Numbered from the stretch's first letter, positions 26,364 to 38,265 are shown. The stretch: DNA of 53,695 nt from Caldilineaceae bacterium (GCA_022824685.1 JAJDZJ010000125.1:1-53695); one strand, 5' to 3'. The notes: generated by a model not told the origin, from the letters alone. Translations and numbers: made by a program.

Positions 26364-26427
26364 GGCAACAGATCCGTATTTGCGGCGCCGGGCCAGGAAC
26401 TTTACGCAGGCTCGGCTTCGTCAAACG

Positions 26428-27510
26428 CTAACCATTTCTGTCGAGCGCCAGCGCGGACATGTCGTCTGGCAGAGCGCAGATCGTCTCGGCCAGCAGGCGC
26501 GCGCTCCGTTCGATGTCCTTGAGAGCGACCGTCTCTGCCGGCGTGTGCATGTTGCGCACCGGCACGGAAATCAGCGCGGTCGGGACGCCCGACCGGGAAA
26601 CCTGCATCGCCCAGGCGTCGGTCCCGGAGTTTCCAGGCAGCACCTCGTTTGTATAGGGGATCTCCGTGCGTTCGGCCGTGTTGACCAACAGTTCCCTAAG
26701 TACGGGATGCAGGTTCGGCCCCAGGCCGATGGCCGGCCCGCCGCCCATCGGCATCGCCTCCTCCGCGGACGCGCCCGGCTGCTCTGCATACGTTACATCC
26801 AGGGCAATGCCCACATCCGGCGCCGTATGGAACGTGGCGGTCACCGCCCCGCGCAAGCCGATTTCCTCCTGGACCGTGACGACGCCATAGATGTCCCAAG
26901 CGTGGCGCCGCTGCTGTAGCAGACGCAACGCCTGCAGCAAGACCACGACCGAAACCCGGTTGTCCAGCGCCTTTCCCGTCGCCTGCCCGTTTCCCAATTC
27001 GGCCGCGCTTTGGCGAACTGATATGAAATCCCCCACCGATACAGACTCGGCCAGGGCGTCAGCAGACAGCCCAACGTCGATGAACAGTTCCGCTTTAGAG
27101 AAGGGATTCTCCCGTTCCTGTGGCGTCAGTACGTGAGGAGGCCTGCTGGCGATCAGGCCCGGCAAGTCCGTCCGACCGTGAACCGTGACCTCCTGCGCCG
27201 GCAAAGCACCCAGGTCAACACCTCCAACCGGCGCGAAGCGCAGAAACCCCTGCTCCAACCGGGTGACGATCAGGCCGATCTCGTCCATGTGCGCGGCCAG
27301 CATCACCTTGTTTCCGCACGGGTTCATGCCGCGTTTATGGCCGGTCAGATTTCCAAGTGTGTCGGTGCGAAGGTCATCGACGAGGGGAGCCAGATGGACA
27401 CTGACGCAGTCGCGAATGCCTTCCTCCTGGCCGCTCACGCCGGGTGTCTCGCTCAAATCTTTGAGCAGCGAAAAGCTGTCGGTTTCCGGGGGCTGGCGAT
27501 CGCGAGTCAC
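26428..27510 (-). CDS. M42-family metallo-aminopeptidase (copy 3)
   Basis: A third M42 peptidase, 360 residues from the proposed start. Ligand motifs are AAHMDEIG, KALDNRVS, VQEEIGLRG, IALDVTYAE and RNMHTPAET. The GTG at 27510 is preferred: its first base is the last base of the upstream stop (TAGTG), a classical coupling overlap, whereas the ATG at 27540 would overlap the previous gene by 31 nt. In copy 3 the second motif is LDNR rather than the DDR of copies 1 and 2, keeping the aspartate ligand. Confidence 0.9.
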   Translation of the reverse strand: MTRDRQPPETDSFSLLKDLSETPGVSGQEEGIRDCVSVHLAPLVDDLRTDTLGNLTGHKRGMNPCGNKVMLAAHMDEIGLIVTRLEQGFLRFAPVGGVDLGALPAQEVTVHGRTDLPGLIASRPPHVLTPQERENPFSKAELFIDVGLSADALAESVSVGDFISVRQSAAELGNGQATGKALDNRVSVVVLLQALRLLQQRRHAWDIYGVVTVQEEIGLRGAVTATFHTAPDVGIALDVTYAEQPGASAEEAMPMGGGPAIGLGPNLHPVLRELLVNTAERTEIPYTNEVLPGNSGTDAWAMQVSRSGVPTALISVPVRNMHTPAETVALKDIERSARLLAETICALPDDMSALALDRNG

Positions 27511-27722
27511 TATCCGGCGGGAACTCCAAGTTGCGCGCACTGCCCGAAGAGAGGGAGGACAAAGATCAACCCGACTACGATCCAGACCCAGACCGGCATG
27601 CCGAGTATGATCAGCCGGCGCTTCGGCTTTTTTTCCACCGGTTTCGGCAATACCGCCTGGCAGCGCCAGCAGACTTCCTTATCGTCGGGATTCCAGGTTC
27701 CGCAACTGGTGCAATCGGGCAT
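27510..27722 (-). CDS. Small zinc-ribbon membrane protein
   Basis: This encodes a 70-residue protein with an N-terminal zinc ribbon (CTSCG, then CWRC, with the phrase TWNPDDKEVCWRC) and one C-terminal membrane segment (MPVWVWIVVGLIFVLPLFG) after a basic KKPKRR stretch. The arrangement predicts a cytoplasmic zinc ribbon anchored in the membrane. Its function is unknown. The start at 27722 begins directly at the zinc ribbon; an alternative at 27749 adds nine residues. It is coupled to M42 copy 3 by a 1-nt overlap. Confidence 0.75.
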   Translation of the reverse strand: MPDCTSCGTWNPDDKEVCWRCQAVLPKPVEKKPKRRLIILGMPVWVWIVVGLIFVLPLFGQCAQLGVPAG

Positions 27723-27925
27723 ACGACTTTCCCATGTCAGTGTCGTCAACTGTGGCAGGCGTCATGCTAACACAGAAAACAGGCGCGGGCAAACGTTTGG
27801 CCCACGGGCCCGGACCAGGAAACAGGCATCGCGCGACCCAGTCAGGCAATCTCCGGCCCGTCCTCTGACAGATCAGTTCGGGGACGCGGTCACTGTCTCA
27901 AGGCACGAGATCTGTCGCTTCGGGC

Positions 27926-28723
27926 CTACGTCCGCACCTGAAAAGCGCTACCGCTTTCGTACCGGCGCAGGCCGCGATAGAAGACGAATGTGGCCAGGAA
28001 GAGAAAGATCGCGCTGCCCGCACAGATCTGCGCCAACTGCGCCAGGTCGAACCTGCGCACGAACTCCGCCGGCAGGGCGCCGATGAAGGCCGCGGGAATC
28101 AGTGTAAACAACAGCAACTTGGCCGTCCCATCGAAAAGGGTAATCGGGTAGAGCGAAAAGGTTACAATCGCGTTAAACGCGTTGGAGGTCAGAAGATTTG
28201 TATTTCCTATCCAGAAGGTAAGGCTTTGCACCAGCACGAGAAAGGAAATGAGCACGGTCACTGCCGCCAGGCAGCCCAGCCCAAAGCGCAGCAGCATCAG
28301 AATGTCGAACGCGCCGGCGAAATAGACGGCGGCGCCGAAGCTGAGCAGGCCGTAGGCGCAGTCTCCCGCCGAAGACGCATTGCTGCGGCTGGCCAGCGCA
28401 TGCAGCAATACGGGGCGCGGCAGCGACAGGTAGTAGTCCATCTGCCCGCTGGCAATCAGTAACGACAGCCGCACCGCATTGCCGAAAAGATATGTGCCAA
28501 CGCCGAATCCCGTCGCCACGACTCCAAACAGGAAGAGCATGTCCACCAGGTCCCATCCGTTGACCTCTTCAAAGCGGGCAAAGAAAATAATCCAGAAGAC
28601 GAAGTAGATCGCATTGTTGAGCATCATGCCCGCCATCTGCGTCAGAAAGGAGACCCGGTACTCCATCGCGCTCAGCAGATTCGTCTTCCATAGGGCCAGA
28701 ACGAAAGCGATATGTCGGCCCAT
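27926..28723 (-). CDS. ABC-2-type transporter permease (second permease)
   Basis: This 265-residue integral membrane protein has about six hydrophobic segments and the pattern of ABC-2-family permeases of the PF06182 type. It begins MGRHIAFVLALWKTNLLSAMEYR, where the first cytoplasmic helix is typical, and contains LSLPRPVLLHALASRS, which resembles the interface with the ATPase. It lies 3 nt after the first permease gene. The substrate is unknown; relatives are annotated as exporters of lipids, antibiotics or daunorubicin-like compounds. Confidence 0.85.
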   Translation of the reverse strand: MGRHIAFVLALWKTNLLSAMEYRVSFLTQMAGMMLNNAIYFVFWIIFFARFEEVNGWDLVDMLFLFGVVATGFGVGTYLFGNAVRLSLLIASGQMDYYLSLPRPVLLHALASRSNASSAGDCAYGLLSFGAAVYFAGAFDILMLLRFGLGCLAAVTVLISFLVLVQSLTFWIGNTNLLTSNAFNAIVTFSLYPITLFDGTAKLLLFTLIPAAFIGALPAEFVRRFDLAQLAQICAGSAIFLFLATFVFYRGLRRYESGSAFQVRT

Positions 28724-28726
28724 CGT

Positions 28727-29581
28727 TCAACCCCCGTTGATCGCCAGCCGCGCTGCCGCCCGGCGGTACAGGATCCAGACAGTGCCGCCGATTAGCGCAA
28801 GCCAGATGCCCTGCTGCAAGAGCACCTGACCCAATCGCGCCAGGCTGGGCTCGACGAAGAGGCGGGCCGGGCCATAGATAACCCACGCGAAGGGAAGGTT
28901 GAGCGAGAAGGTCTGCAACCAAGCAGGGAAGAAGTCAAGCGGGATCAGCACGCCCCCCAATAGCAGGAGGAACTTCTGGTAGATCCAGCGAAAAGCGGCG
29001 GTCTCTTCGACAACAAATGCGCTCAGGCCGATCAAGGCTGAGAAGCAGAAGTCCAGCAGCCAGGCAAGTATAACGGCCGCGCCGGCAAAGAGCCACCCGG
29101 CGATCCCAGGGGGAGGGCCGACCATCAGCCAGACAACTGCGGCGCCGATGACGAGATTGCCGCCAAAGGCCAGCACGCTGTGGCCCAGCCCGGCCGCGAA
29201 ATGGTACAGGATGAAATTGAACGGCTTGTTGAGCAGATAGGCCACGCTCCCGTCCTTCACCTGCTCCGTCATCTCCTCGGACAGATCCCGCTTGCTCAGC
29301 ATCACGGCCTCGGCCATCATCAGGTACCACATTGTATCGGCAAGGGTAAGACCGGCGATCGAGTGCGCGCCGCTTGCTCCGTACGTCACCCGCCACAAAT
29401 TCATGAAGATCCACATGAAGAGGACGATCAGCAGACTGCGCCCCAGCAAGTCGATCGGGTAGGCCAGGCTGTTCACCAGCTGTGTGCGAAAGATCGCCCA
29501 ATACTTGCCCAAAGCAGCCTTCAAGGAGGGTGAACGAACACCGTTTACGGGCGAGGCCTGCCTAATTCCCCCGTTAGCCAT
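28727..29581 (-). CDS. ABC-2-type transporter permease (first permease)
   Basis: This 284-residue membrane protein belongs to the same permease family as its neighbour. It has six or so hydrophobic stretches (for example LGRSLLIVLFMWIFMNLW and LVIGAAVVWLMVG) and a cytoplasmic loop with VKDGSVAYLLNKPFNFILYH equivalent to the coupling region. GGAGAG lies just upstream of the ATG, and the gene overlaps the ATPase gene by 8 nt. The two permeases probably form a heterodimer. Confidence 0.85.
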   Translation of the reverse strand: MANGGIRQASPVNGVRSPSLKAALGKYWAIFRTQLVNSLAYPIDLLGRSLLIVLFMWIFMNLWRVTYGASGAHSIAGLTLADTMWYLMMAEAVMLSKRDLSEEMTEQVKDGSVAYLLNKPFNFILYHFAAGLGHSVLAFGGNLVIGAAVVWLMVGPPPGIAGWLFAGAAVILAWLLDFCFSALIGLSAFVVEETAAFRWIYQKFLLLLGGVLIPLDFFPAWLQTFSLNLPFAWVIYGPARLFVEPSLARLGQVLLQQGIWLALIGGTVWILYRRAAARLAINGG

Positions 29582-30569
29582 CTTTACTCTCCGCTCGCGC
29601 GTAGATCGCCCCGATCACCTCCTCCAGCGAAGGCTCCGAAACGGTTACATCGGCCAGACTGCCCGCCGCGGCCAGGCCCCCGATCACCGGTCCCACCGGA
29701 GTCACGCGTGTGTCAAAGCGCATCTTGGCGCCGTACCGCCCCACCTTCACCATCTCCACGCCCGGCAGAGCGAAGTCAGGCGGCAGCTGCTCGTTGTAGC
29801 GCACGTCGACCGTCTTTACCGTCAGGTAGCGCCGCCTGAGCGCAGACACCTTGTCCCGATAGACAATCTCTCCGTCGTTAATAATGATCACCCGCCTGCA
29901 TAGCGCTTCGATGTCGCCGGCATCGTGGCTGGTCAACAGCACGCCCACGCCTTCCAGATCGTTCATTCTCTGAATCGTCGCGCGCAGGCGCTGCTTGGCA
30001 ACAACGTCAAGACCGATCGAAGGCTCGTCCAGCAAGAGAACGCGCGGTCTGTGCAGAAGCGAGGCCGCGACCTCGCAGCGCATCCGCTGGCCGAGCGACA
30101 GCTTGCGCACCGGCGTTTCGAGAAGCTCTTCGATCTCGAACGCCTCCGCCAGAAAGGCGATGCGGCCCTTCAGCTCTCTGTCATCCAATTCATAGATCTT
30201 GCCGAACAGGTAGAACGTGTCCACCGCCGGCAGGTGATACCACAGCTGCGGACGTTGTCCGAATACCGACCCGATTTGGAATGCCAGCTCCTGGCGTTGA
30301 CGCCAGGGCACGCGGCCCAGCACCTCTGCTTCCCCACTGCTGGGGTGAAGAATGCCCGTCAGGATCTTGATAGTGGTCGACTTGCCCGCGCCATTGGGTC
30401 CGATGAACCCCAGCAGCTCCCCTTCGTCCATACTGAAGGAGATGCCGCGGACCGCGTCCAGCTCCTGCAAGGAGGGCCGCCACAGCGCCCGTAAACTGCC
30501 GCGCAGCCCGGCAGCTTTCTGTTTCAACTGAAATGTCTTGCGAAGATCGCGCACTGAAACCGCCGGCAT
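29574..30569 (-). CDS. ABC transporter ATP-binding protein
   Basis: This 331-residue ATPase powers the two adjacent permeases. Walker A GPNGAGKST is at residues 57-65, the Q-loop in VFGQRPQLW, the signature as LSLGQ at 157-161, Walker B VLLLDEP at 177-182, and the switch histidine in LLTSHDAGD. The C-terminal 90 residues after YRDKVSALR form an extra domain usual for ABC-2 exporter ATPases of the DrrA/CcmA/NatA group. It is the first gene of a three-gene operon and is divergent from alaS. Confidence 0.94.
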   Translation of the reverse strand: MPAVSVRDLRKTFQLKQKAAGLRGSLRALWRPSLQELDAVRGISFSMDEGELLGFIGPNGAGKSTTIKILTGILHPSSGEAEVLGRVPWRQRQELAFQIGSVFGQRPQLWYHLPAVDTFYLFGKIYELDDRELKGRIAFLAEAFEIEELLETPVRKLSLGQRMRCEVAASLLHRPRVLLLDEPSIGLDVVAKQRLRATIQRMNDLEGVGVLLTSHDAGDIEALCRRVIIINDGEIVYRDKVSALRRRYLTVKTVDVRYNEQLPPDFALPGVEMVKVGRYGAKMRFDTRVTPVGPVIGGLAAAGSLADVTVSEPSLEEVIGAIYARAESKDG

Positions 30570-30756
30570 GGTCTACTGTCCTGTTCCAACTGAATCCGTT
30601 CGATTCGGATCCATTCCCCCTTACTGAATTGATAGCAAAACCCGGCAACGGATGGCCTGCGTGCCATTATCAGCGCGGTCCGGCTTCAATTCCAAGAAAT
30701 CGGTGAAGTGAACTGTGAGCCGGGGGCCGCAAAGTTTCCCAGATCGGCCTCGAATT

Positions 30757-30765
30757 TGCTACAAT
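30757..30765 (+). promoter_or_regulatory. Extended -10 element upstream of alaS
   Basis: TG-C-TACAAT at 30757-30765 is a good extended -10 element about 90 nt before the alaS start. The upstream TTTCCC-like hexamer is a poor -35, as is tolerated with extended -10 promoters. No T-box motif was found between here and the gene. Confidence 0.45.
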
Positions 30766-30854
30766 CGGCACCAGTTCGTGTGCTCTGCGCAACAGGCGCG
30801 ACGGCTGCCCTGCGCTCCGATCAGACGGCGGTCTGCAACCAAGCGAGGCGTCCG

Positions 30855-33554
<2,700 letters not shown>

Positions 33555-33556
33555 AA

Positions 33557-33588
33557 CCTGGTCGGTCTTTCCACCCTTTCAGACCAGG
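33557..33588 (+). other. Small hairpin between alaS and the next gene
   Basis: CCTGGTC at 33557-33563 pairs with GACCAGG at 33582-33588. No T-run follows, so termination is doubtful. It lies just ahead of the weak ribosome binding site of the downstream gene. Confidence 0.3.
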
Positions 33589-33613
33589 GCGTTCCTGAGG
33601 ACAGATCAGCCCA

Positions 33614-35215
33614 TTGGCAGAGCTCCTGAACGTCGAATACGATTCCCGAATCGAGGCGCTGCGCCAGCACCTGGCACGGATGGGGCGCGGCGCTGTCGCG
33701 CTCGTCCTTCCCGACGGCTGCAAACAGTTGGAGAGCATGCCGAGGCTGCGTGTGCTCCACCGCCAGTGTCAGGTCAGGGGCCAGGCGCTGGCCCTGGTGA
33801 CGAAGGACTCTGCTATCCGCAAGAACGCGAAGCGGCTGGGCATCCCTGTCTTTGGCAGTGAAGCGGCCTTGCGCTGGCGACGCTGGGGCAAAGGCGGCGC
33901 CCTCGATTCGGCCCACTCCTTCACTCCCGTCAGCAGCCTCCCCGAACCGCCGCACTGGCGCAAAGGGGACGGCTCGATCGATCCAAGGCTTCCCGGCCGT
34001 CCCCGCATTGATCGCATCCGAAGACAGCGAATTCGCGCCGCTCGACGCTACCGGAGCCCAACCCCACTGTGGCTTCAGCTGTTTGGCTACATTCTCGTTG
34101 GCCTTTTCCTGGTCACGTTCCTGGGTGGATTCGTCTACTATGTCCTCCCCGCCGCGACGATCACGCTCGTACCCGGTCAGCGCGCGCTGGAAACGACCGT
34201 TGTTCTGACCGCGAATCCGCAAGTCGAAGAAGCGGACCTGGAGCAGGGGCTGCTTTCGGCGCGCCTGATTGAGGAAACGGTGGAGGCAACAGGCTCCATC
34301 GCCACGACCGGAAGCGGCTGGTCCGTAGTGGACGTGGCAGAGGGAAACGTCGTCTTCACCAACCAGACCAACCGGACAGTACGCGTGCCAGCCGGAACAA
34401 TCGTCTCGACCAGCACGGGCGACGCCGTGGATTTCCGCATTCTGGAGGAGCTGGAGATCAACGGGCCGGTCGGGACCCAGGCCGAGGTCGAAATCGAAGC
34501 GGTTGAGGCCGGAATCGTTGGCAACGTTCCCAGCAACCGAATCACGACCGTGGCAGGCGCGCTTCGCACTCGAGTGCGGGTGACCAACCCGGAGGCCACT
34601 ACCGGAGGCGCGAATGCCCGCGTAGGCCTGGTCACGCAACAGGACAGAGACAGGTTGCTGGAACAGGTCTACTCCGCCATCCAGGAGACCGCCCATGAGA
34701 GGCTGCAGCCACAGCTCGGCCCTGATGAGTGGCTGCCGCAAGAGCTGGTCCTGTCCTACATCACTGCTCAGTTTTTCGACCACTTCAACGATGAACCGGC
34801 CGACGAGCTCAACCTCACGCTGCGCGTTCTGATCCAGGGAAGCGCGATCAACCGCGCCGACTCCGAGGAGGCGGCCATGATTGCCCTGCGCGGCGCCGTG
34901 CCCGAACGCGGCCAGCTCGTCGCCGAGTCAATCAACTTCTCAGTCGAGCCAAACACAGTCGTTACCGGACGCACGCTGCGCTACTCGATGACCGCACGCG
35001 GCAACTATGTGATTCCCATTAATGTAAGGGCCGTCAGCCGCGCCGCGACCGGTCTGAACATTGAGGAGGCCGCCCGCCGGTTGCAGGAGGACTGGTTGCT
35101 GGCCAGAGAGCCTGAATTCTACCAGGACCCAGACTGGTTCGGGACTCTCCCCCAGATCGCCAGCCGCATCCAGGTCCGGGTCGAGTTGAGCGAGGCCGCT
35201 CGCAGCGGGCAGTAG
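33614..35215 (+). CDS. Baseplate-J/gp47-like domain membrane protein
   Basis: This 533-residue protein has three parts. Residues 1-90 form a Rossmann-like alpha/beta region (ALRQHLARMGRGAVALVLP, ALALVTKDSAIRKNAKRLG). An Arg-rich linker precedes one membrane helix at about 155-180 (LQLFGYILVGLFLVTFLGGF). The remaining 350 residues are extracytoplasmic and resemble the phage baseplate J/gp47 beta domain, with VVFTNQTNRTVRVPAGTIV and GTQAEVEIEAVEAGIVGNVP. No phage tail gene is present, so it is probably a chromosomal envelope protein. The TTG start has a GAGG about 13 nt upstream and is uncertain. Confidence 0.75.
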   Translation: MAELLNVEYDSRIEALRQHLARMGRGAVALVLPDGCKQLESMPRLRVLHRQCQVRGQALALVTKDSAIRKNAKRLGIPVFGSEAALRWRRWGKGGALDSAHSFTPVSSLPEPPHWRKGDGSIDPRLPGRPRIDRIRRQRIRAARRYRSPTPLWLQLFGYILVGLFLVTFLGGFVYYVLPAATITLVPGQRALETTVVLTANPQVEEADLEQGLLSARLIEETVEATGSIATTGSGWSVVDVAEGNVVFTNQTNRTVRVPAGTIVSTSTGDAVDFRILEELEINGPVGTQAEVEIEAVEAGIVGNVPSNRITTVAGALRTRVRVTNPEATTGGANARVGLVTQQDRDRLLEQVYSAIQETAHERLQPQLGPDEWLPQELVLSYITAQFFDHFNDEPADELNLTLRVLIQGSAINRADSEEAAMIALRGAVPERGQLVAESINFSVEPNTVVTGRTLRYSMTARGNYVIPINVRAVSRAATGLNIEEAARRLQEDWLLAREPEFYQDPDWFGTLPQIASRIQVRVELSEAARSGQ

Positions 35216-35228
35216 CTTCACCGATGCG

Positions 35229-35693
35229 ATGAACCCGCAATTCAACGTCAGACTGTCACAGCCGCCCGGCAAGATCATCGCCCTTGACGTGGGCGACGCC
35301 CGTATCGGCATCGCCACCTGCGACCCTCTCCAGCTCACGGTGCGTCCGCTGCGTACTCTACGCCGCCACAGCCGCCGCCGCGACTTCGATACCCTCGCCC
35401 AAATCTACGCCGACGAAGAGGCAGTGCTGATCGTGTGCGGTCTGCCCTATAGTATGGACGGCAGCGAAGGCCCCCAAGCGCGGAAGACGCGCAACTGGGG
35501 CGCACGCTTCACCCGGGCGCTGCGTGCAATCCGCGGCGAAGATGTCCCCTTCGTCTTCTGGGACGAACGCCTCAGCAGTTTCGCCGCCGACGAGTGGGCA
35601 GCCCAGTGGGGGGCGGACCCGGCCGGGCAGGATGCAGTCGCCGCCGCGGTGATTCTGCGCAGCTATCTTGACGGCCAAGCGGGCAGCCGTTAG
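35229..35693 (+). CDS. ruvX: RuvX/YqgF-family nuclease (Holliday junction resolvase-like)
   Basis: YqgF proteins have an RNase H fold and act in 16S rRNA 5'-end processing and possibly Holliday junction resolution. The 154-residue product shows the first acidic motif in IIALDVGDARIGIA, the VCGLPYSMDGSEGPQA motif in the middle, and the late motif VFWDERLSSFAADEW, followed by AGQDAVAAAVILRSYLD. It starts 13 nt after the previous gene. alaS and yqgF neighbourhoods are common in bacteria. The ribosome binding site is weak. Confidence 0.9.
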   Translation: MNPQFNVRLSQPPGKIIALDVGDARIGIATCDPLQLTVRPLRTLRRHSRRRDFDTLAQIYADEEAVLIVCGLPYSMDGSEGPQARKTRNWGARFTRALRAIRGEDVPFVFWDERLSSFAADEWAAQWGADPAGQDAVAAAVILRSYLDGQAGSR

Positions 35694-35818
35694 CGCCGGT
35701 CTGCGTATTCGCGGCATCTCCTGGTCCTGTCGCGGCTTCGCGCAAGTGGCTAACTGAAGCAGTTTCGTGTGAGACTGAAAGTCGATTGCACGAGATTAGT
35801 CGTGAACAGAGGAGTCGC

Positions 35819-36241
35819 GTGTCCATTACAACGGAGCGCTTCCGGCGCTACCTATTGACGCTAGGAACCGCCTGGCACGGTCTTCAGGCGCACGAAGCCG
35901 GTGAGGCGCAGGATGAGATCTACCGCGCTGCCTGCGTCAAAGAGTTCGAACTCATGCTGGAGCAGAGCGGGCGACTGCTCAAAAGAAGGCTTCGGCCCTA
36001 CTTTGCCAGCAACCGGCAGGCGGACCAACTCACCTTCAATGACATCTTCCGCCATGCCGCCAGGCACTGCCTGATCAGCGCCGGCGCCTGTGAACGCTGG
36101 CTCGAGTATCGTGCAATACGCAATGAGACCGCGCACGAATATGGGGAGCATTTCGCTGAGAGGACACTCCAGGTGATGCCCCAGTTTCTCGCCGACGCGG
36201 AAAAGCTGGTTGCCGTAATCGAGGCGGGCCGCGATGACTGA
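35819..36241 (+). CDS. HEPN-domain toxin of a HEPN-MNT pair
   Basis: This 140-residue all-helical protein resembles HI0074-type nucleotidyltransferase substrate-binding proteins (HEPN superfamily). The RNase signature R-x4-H is present as R101-N-E-T-A-H106 in EYRAIRNETAHEYG. In characterised pairs the HEPN protein is an RNase toxin that is neutralised when its MNT partner adds AMP near this motif. The GTG at 35819 is preferred because AGAGGAG lies 4-5 nt upstream; a TTG at 35786 would add 11 residues. It overlaps the MNT gene by 8 nt. Confidence 0.82.
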   Translation: MSITTERFRRYLLTLGTAWHGLQAHEAGEAQDEIYRAACVKEFELMLEQSGRLLKRRLRPYFASNRQADQLTFNDIFRHAARHCLISAGACERWLEYRAIRNETAHEYGEHFAERTLQVMPQFLADAEKLVAVIEAGRDD

Positions 36242-36551
36242 CCACCTGAACTTGAAACAGAGGCACCGCCAGATGCTGGAGGAGATTCTGCGCGTCCACA
36301 TGCCCACTGTCGAAGTGTGGGCTTACGGCAGCCGCGTCAGCGGGCGCAGTCATGACGGCAGCGACCTGGACCTGGTTCTGCGCGGCCCCGAATTGCAACA
36401 GATCCCAATCAGCCAGCTGGTCGCTCTGGAAGAGGCCCTGCGCGAGTCTACGATCCCGTTCTTGATTGAGGCCAGGGATTGGGCGCGCCTGCCCGAAAGC
36501 TTCCATCTCGAAATCCGTCGGGACTATGCTGTGCTTCTGGACCCTACTTGA
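36234..36551 (+). CDS. MNT-domain nucleotidyltransferase antitoxin
   Basis: This 105-residue minimal nucleotidyltransferase carries the complete GSx10DxD motif: G32, S33, D44 and D46 in YGSRVSGRSHDGSDLDLVL. MntA-type antitoxins transfer AMP to the cognate HEPN toxin and inactivate it. Size, order (HEPN first) and the 8-nt overlap match the standard HEPN-MNT module. No other defence or mobile gene is nearby. Confidence 0.87.
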   Translation: MTDHLNLKQRHRQMLEEILRVHMPTVEVWAYGSRVSGRSHDGSDLDLVLRGPELQQIPISQLVALEEALRESTIPFLIEARDWARLPESFHLEIRRDYAVLLDPT

Positions 36552-36768
36552 CCGCCAGTCCTACACGCCGGACCACAATAGTCAACGGCTGTAGGGCAAG
36601 ATTCCTCGCACGGCGACTTCCAGCAAGAACTCAGATTCCCTCTGCGGTCTCCTGGCCCAATTTGCGTTTAGCTTTCGCGTCCGGCCTTGGCGCGTTTTGG
36701 CTGGGTTGATCGGTCATCTGTTTCGTAGCGCAGACAGCACACCAATTCGGCTCATCACCACATACGGG

Positions 36769-38241
36769 CTAAGGATAGATGCCCCTAAACCGGACAGCGT
36801 CCACGATTCGCTGAATCGCGATCGTGTAGGCTGCCGTTCTCAGATCCTGGTCTGTCTGCACCGTGGTCGCCAGTACGTCGTCCAGATTGTCCAGCAGCTT
36901 GCGCTTCATCTGATGCCGAATCTCGCTCTCGTCCCATGAGAAAGCCTGCAAGTCCTGCACCCATTCAAAGTAGCTGACGACAACACCGCCGGCATTGCAC
37001 AGGATGTCCGGAATGATCAGGATCCCCTTGTCTTCTAAAATCCGATCCGCTTCGGGCGTGGTTGGCCCATTGGCTCCTTCCGCGATGACACGTGCCTTTA
37101 CCCTGTCCGCGTTCTCCTTGTTGATCTGCCCCTCCAGAGCTGCCGGGATCAGCACATCGACCTTCAGCTCCAGCAACTCTTCATTGGTCATTGAGTCCGA
37201 CCGCGGATAGCCGCGGACACTGCCCGCTTCTTCGGCGTAGCGCTTCAGATGGCGCGGGTCCAGCCCTCGCTCGTCATAGACCGCGCCGCCCACATCGCTA
37301 ACCGCTACGACCCGCGCGCCCCGTTCATGCATCATGCGCGCGGCCCAGCTTCCAACATTGCCAAACCCCTGGATTGCCACCGTTGCATCCTCCAGATGAA
37401 GACCCAAACGGCGGCGCAGCATCGCCCTGGTTACATACGTGATGCCCAGACCGGTGGCGTACTCGCGGCCGGCCGATCCCCCCACAGCCAGCGGTTTGCC
37501 GGTCGTGACAGCCGGCACCGAATAGCCGCGATGCATCGAATAGGTGTCCATGATCCAGGCCATCACCCTTGCATCCGTGCCCACGTCGGGCGCGGGAATG
37601 TCCATTTCCGGCCCAATGAAAAGACTGATTTCCGTCGTGTAGCGCCGGGTCATCGCCTCCAATTCTCGTGCCGAGAGCGCCTTCGGGTCCACGATGACAC
37701 CTCCTTTGGCCCCGCCATAGGGAAGGTTCATCAACGCGCATTTCCACGTCATCCACATCGCCAGCGCCCGCGACTCGTCCAGGCTCACTTCCGGATGGTA
37801 GCGGATGCCGCCTTTCGTCGGCCCCAACGCAGTGTTGTGATGCACACGAAATCCGGTGAAGATTCGAATCGAATCATCATCCATCACCACGGGAAAGTGG
37901 ACAACCAATTCCCGGCGAGGCATGGTCAGATGTTCCCGCATATCGTCGTCAAGGTCCATAATTGCCGCCACGCGGTTCAGCTGCTCCTGGGCGACCGAGT
38001 AAGCGCTGGCGCGCTGAACAGGATGCGCGAGCCCGGTCTCTGGCGCCAAGCCTGTTGGATTGGAGCTCGCTGAAAACTGCTGTTGCGGAGCTGAGGCATT
38101 GCCTGCCGAGCGGGATTCAGACGCGACGGGCGCGGAAGATTCGGCGCCCGTCGCGACACCTGCGCCGCGTGAGCCGGGCCTCCCAACTGACCCTCCCTCT
38201 CCAGGCGGCACGGTTTCCGTACCGGAATGTTTTTTCGTCAT
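36769..38241 (-). CDS. Glutamate dehydrogenase with long N-terminal extension
   Basis: This is a Glu/Leu/Phe/Val dehydrogenase that interconverts glutamate and 2-oxoglutarate. Substrate-site segments [11 protein letters not shown] and PYGGAKGGV (K179) and the NAD(P)-binding GFGNVGSW are clear. The family core begins near residue 78, so the first 75 residues, rich in Gly, Ser, Ala and Pro, are an extension. The start is supported by AGAGG six to seven nt upstream of the ATG at 38241, so the extension is probably translated. Cofactor preference cannot be decided by eye. Confidence 0.94.
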   Translation of the reverse strand: MTKKHSGTETVPPGEGGSVGRPGSRGAGVATGAESSAPVASESRSAGNASAPQQQFSASSNPTGLAPETGLAHPVQRASAYSVAQEQLNRVAAIMDLDDDMREHLTMPRRELVVHFPVVMDDDSIRIFTGFRVHHNTALGPTKGGIRYHPEVSLDESRALAMWMTWKCALMNLPYGGAKGGVIVDPKALSARELEAMTRRYTTEISLFIGPEMDIPAPDVGTDARVMAWIMDTYSMHRGYSVPAVTTGKPLAVGGSAGREYATGLGITYVTRAMLRRRLGLHLEDATVAIQGFGNVGSWAARMMHERGARVVAVSDVGGAVYDERGLDPRHLKRYAEEAGSVRGYPRSDSMTNEELLELKVDVLIPAALEGQINKENADRVKARVIAEGANGPTTPEADRILEDKGILIIPDILCNAGGVVVSYFEWVQDLQAFSWDESEIRHQMKRKLLDNLDDVLATTVQTDQDLRTAAYTIAIQRIVDAVRFRGIYP

Positions 38242-38265
38242 CGAAAACCTCTATACTATTTCAAG

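Noticed and set aside
30570..30854. A T-box riboswitch upstream of alaS
   Set aside because: The conserved antiterminator-type sequence and specifier hairpin were not found; only an extended -10 element is visible.
33614..35215. Part of a prophage or tailocin because of the baseplate-J similarity
   Set aside because: The protein has its own membrane helix and is flanked by alaS and ruvX; no other phage-type gene is present.
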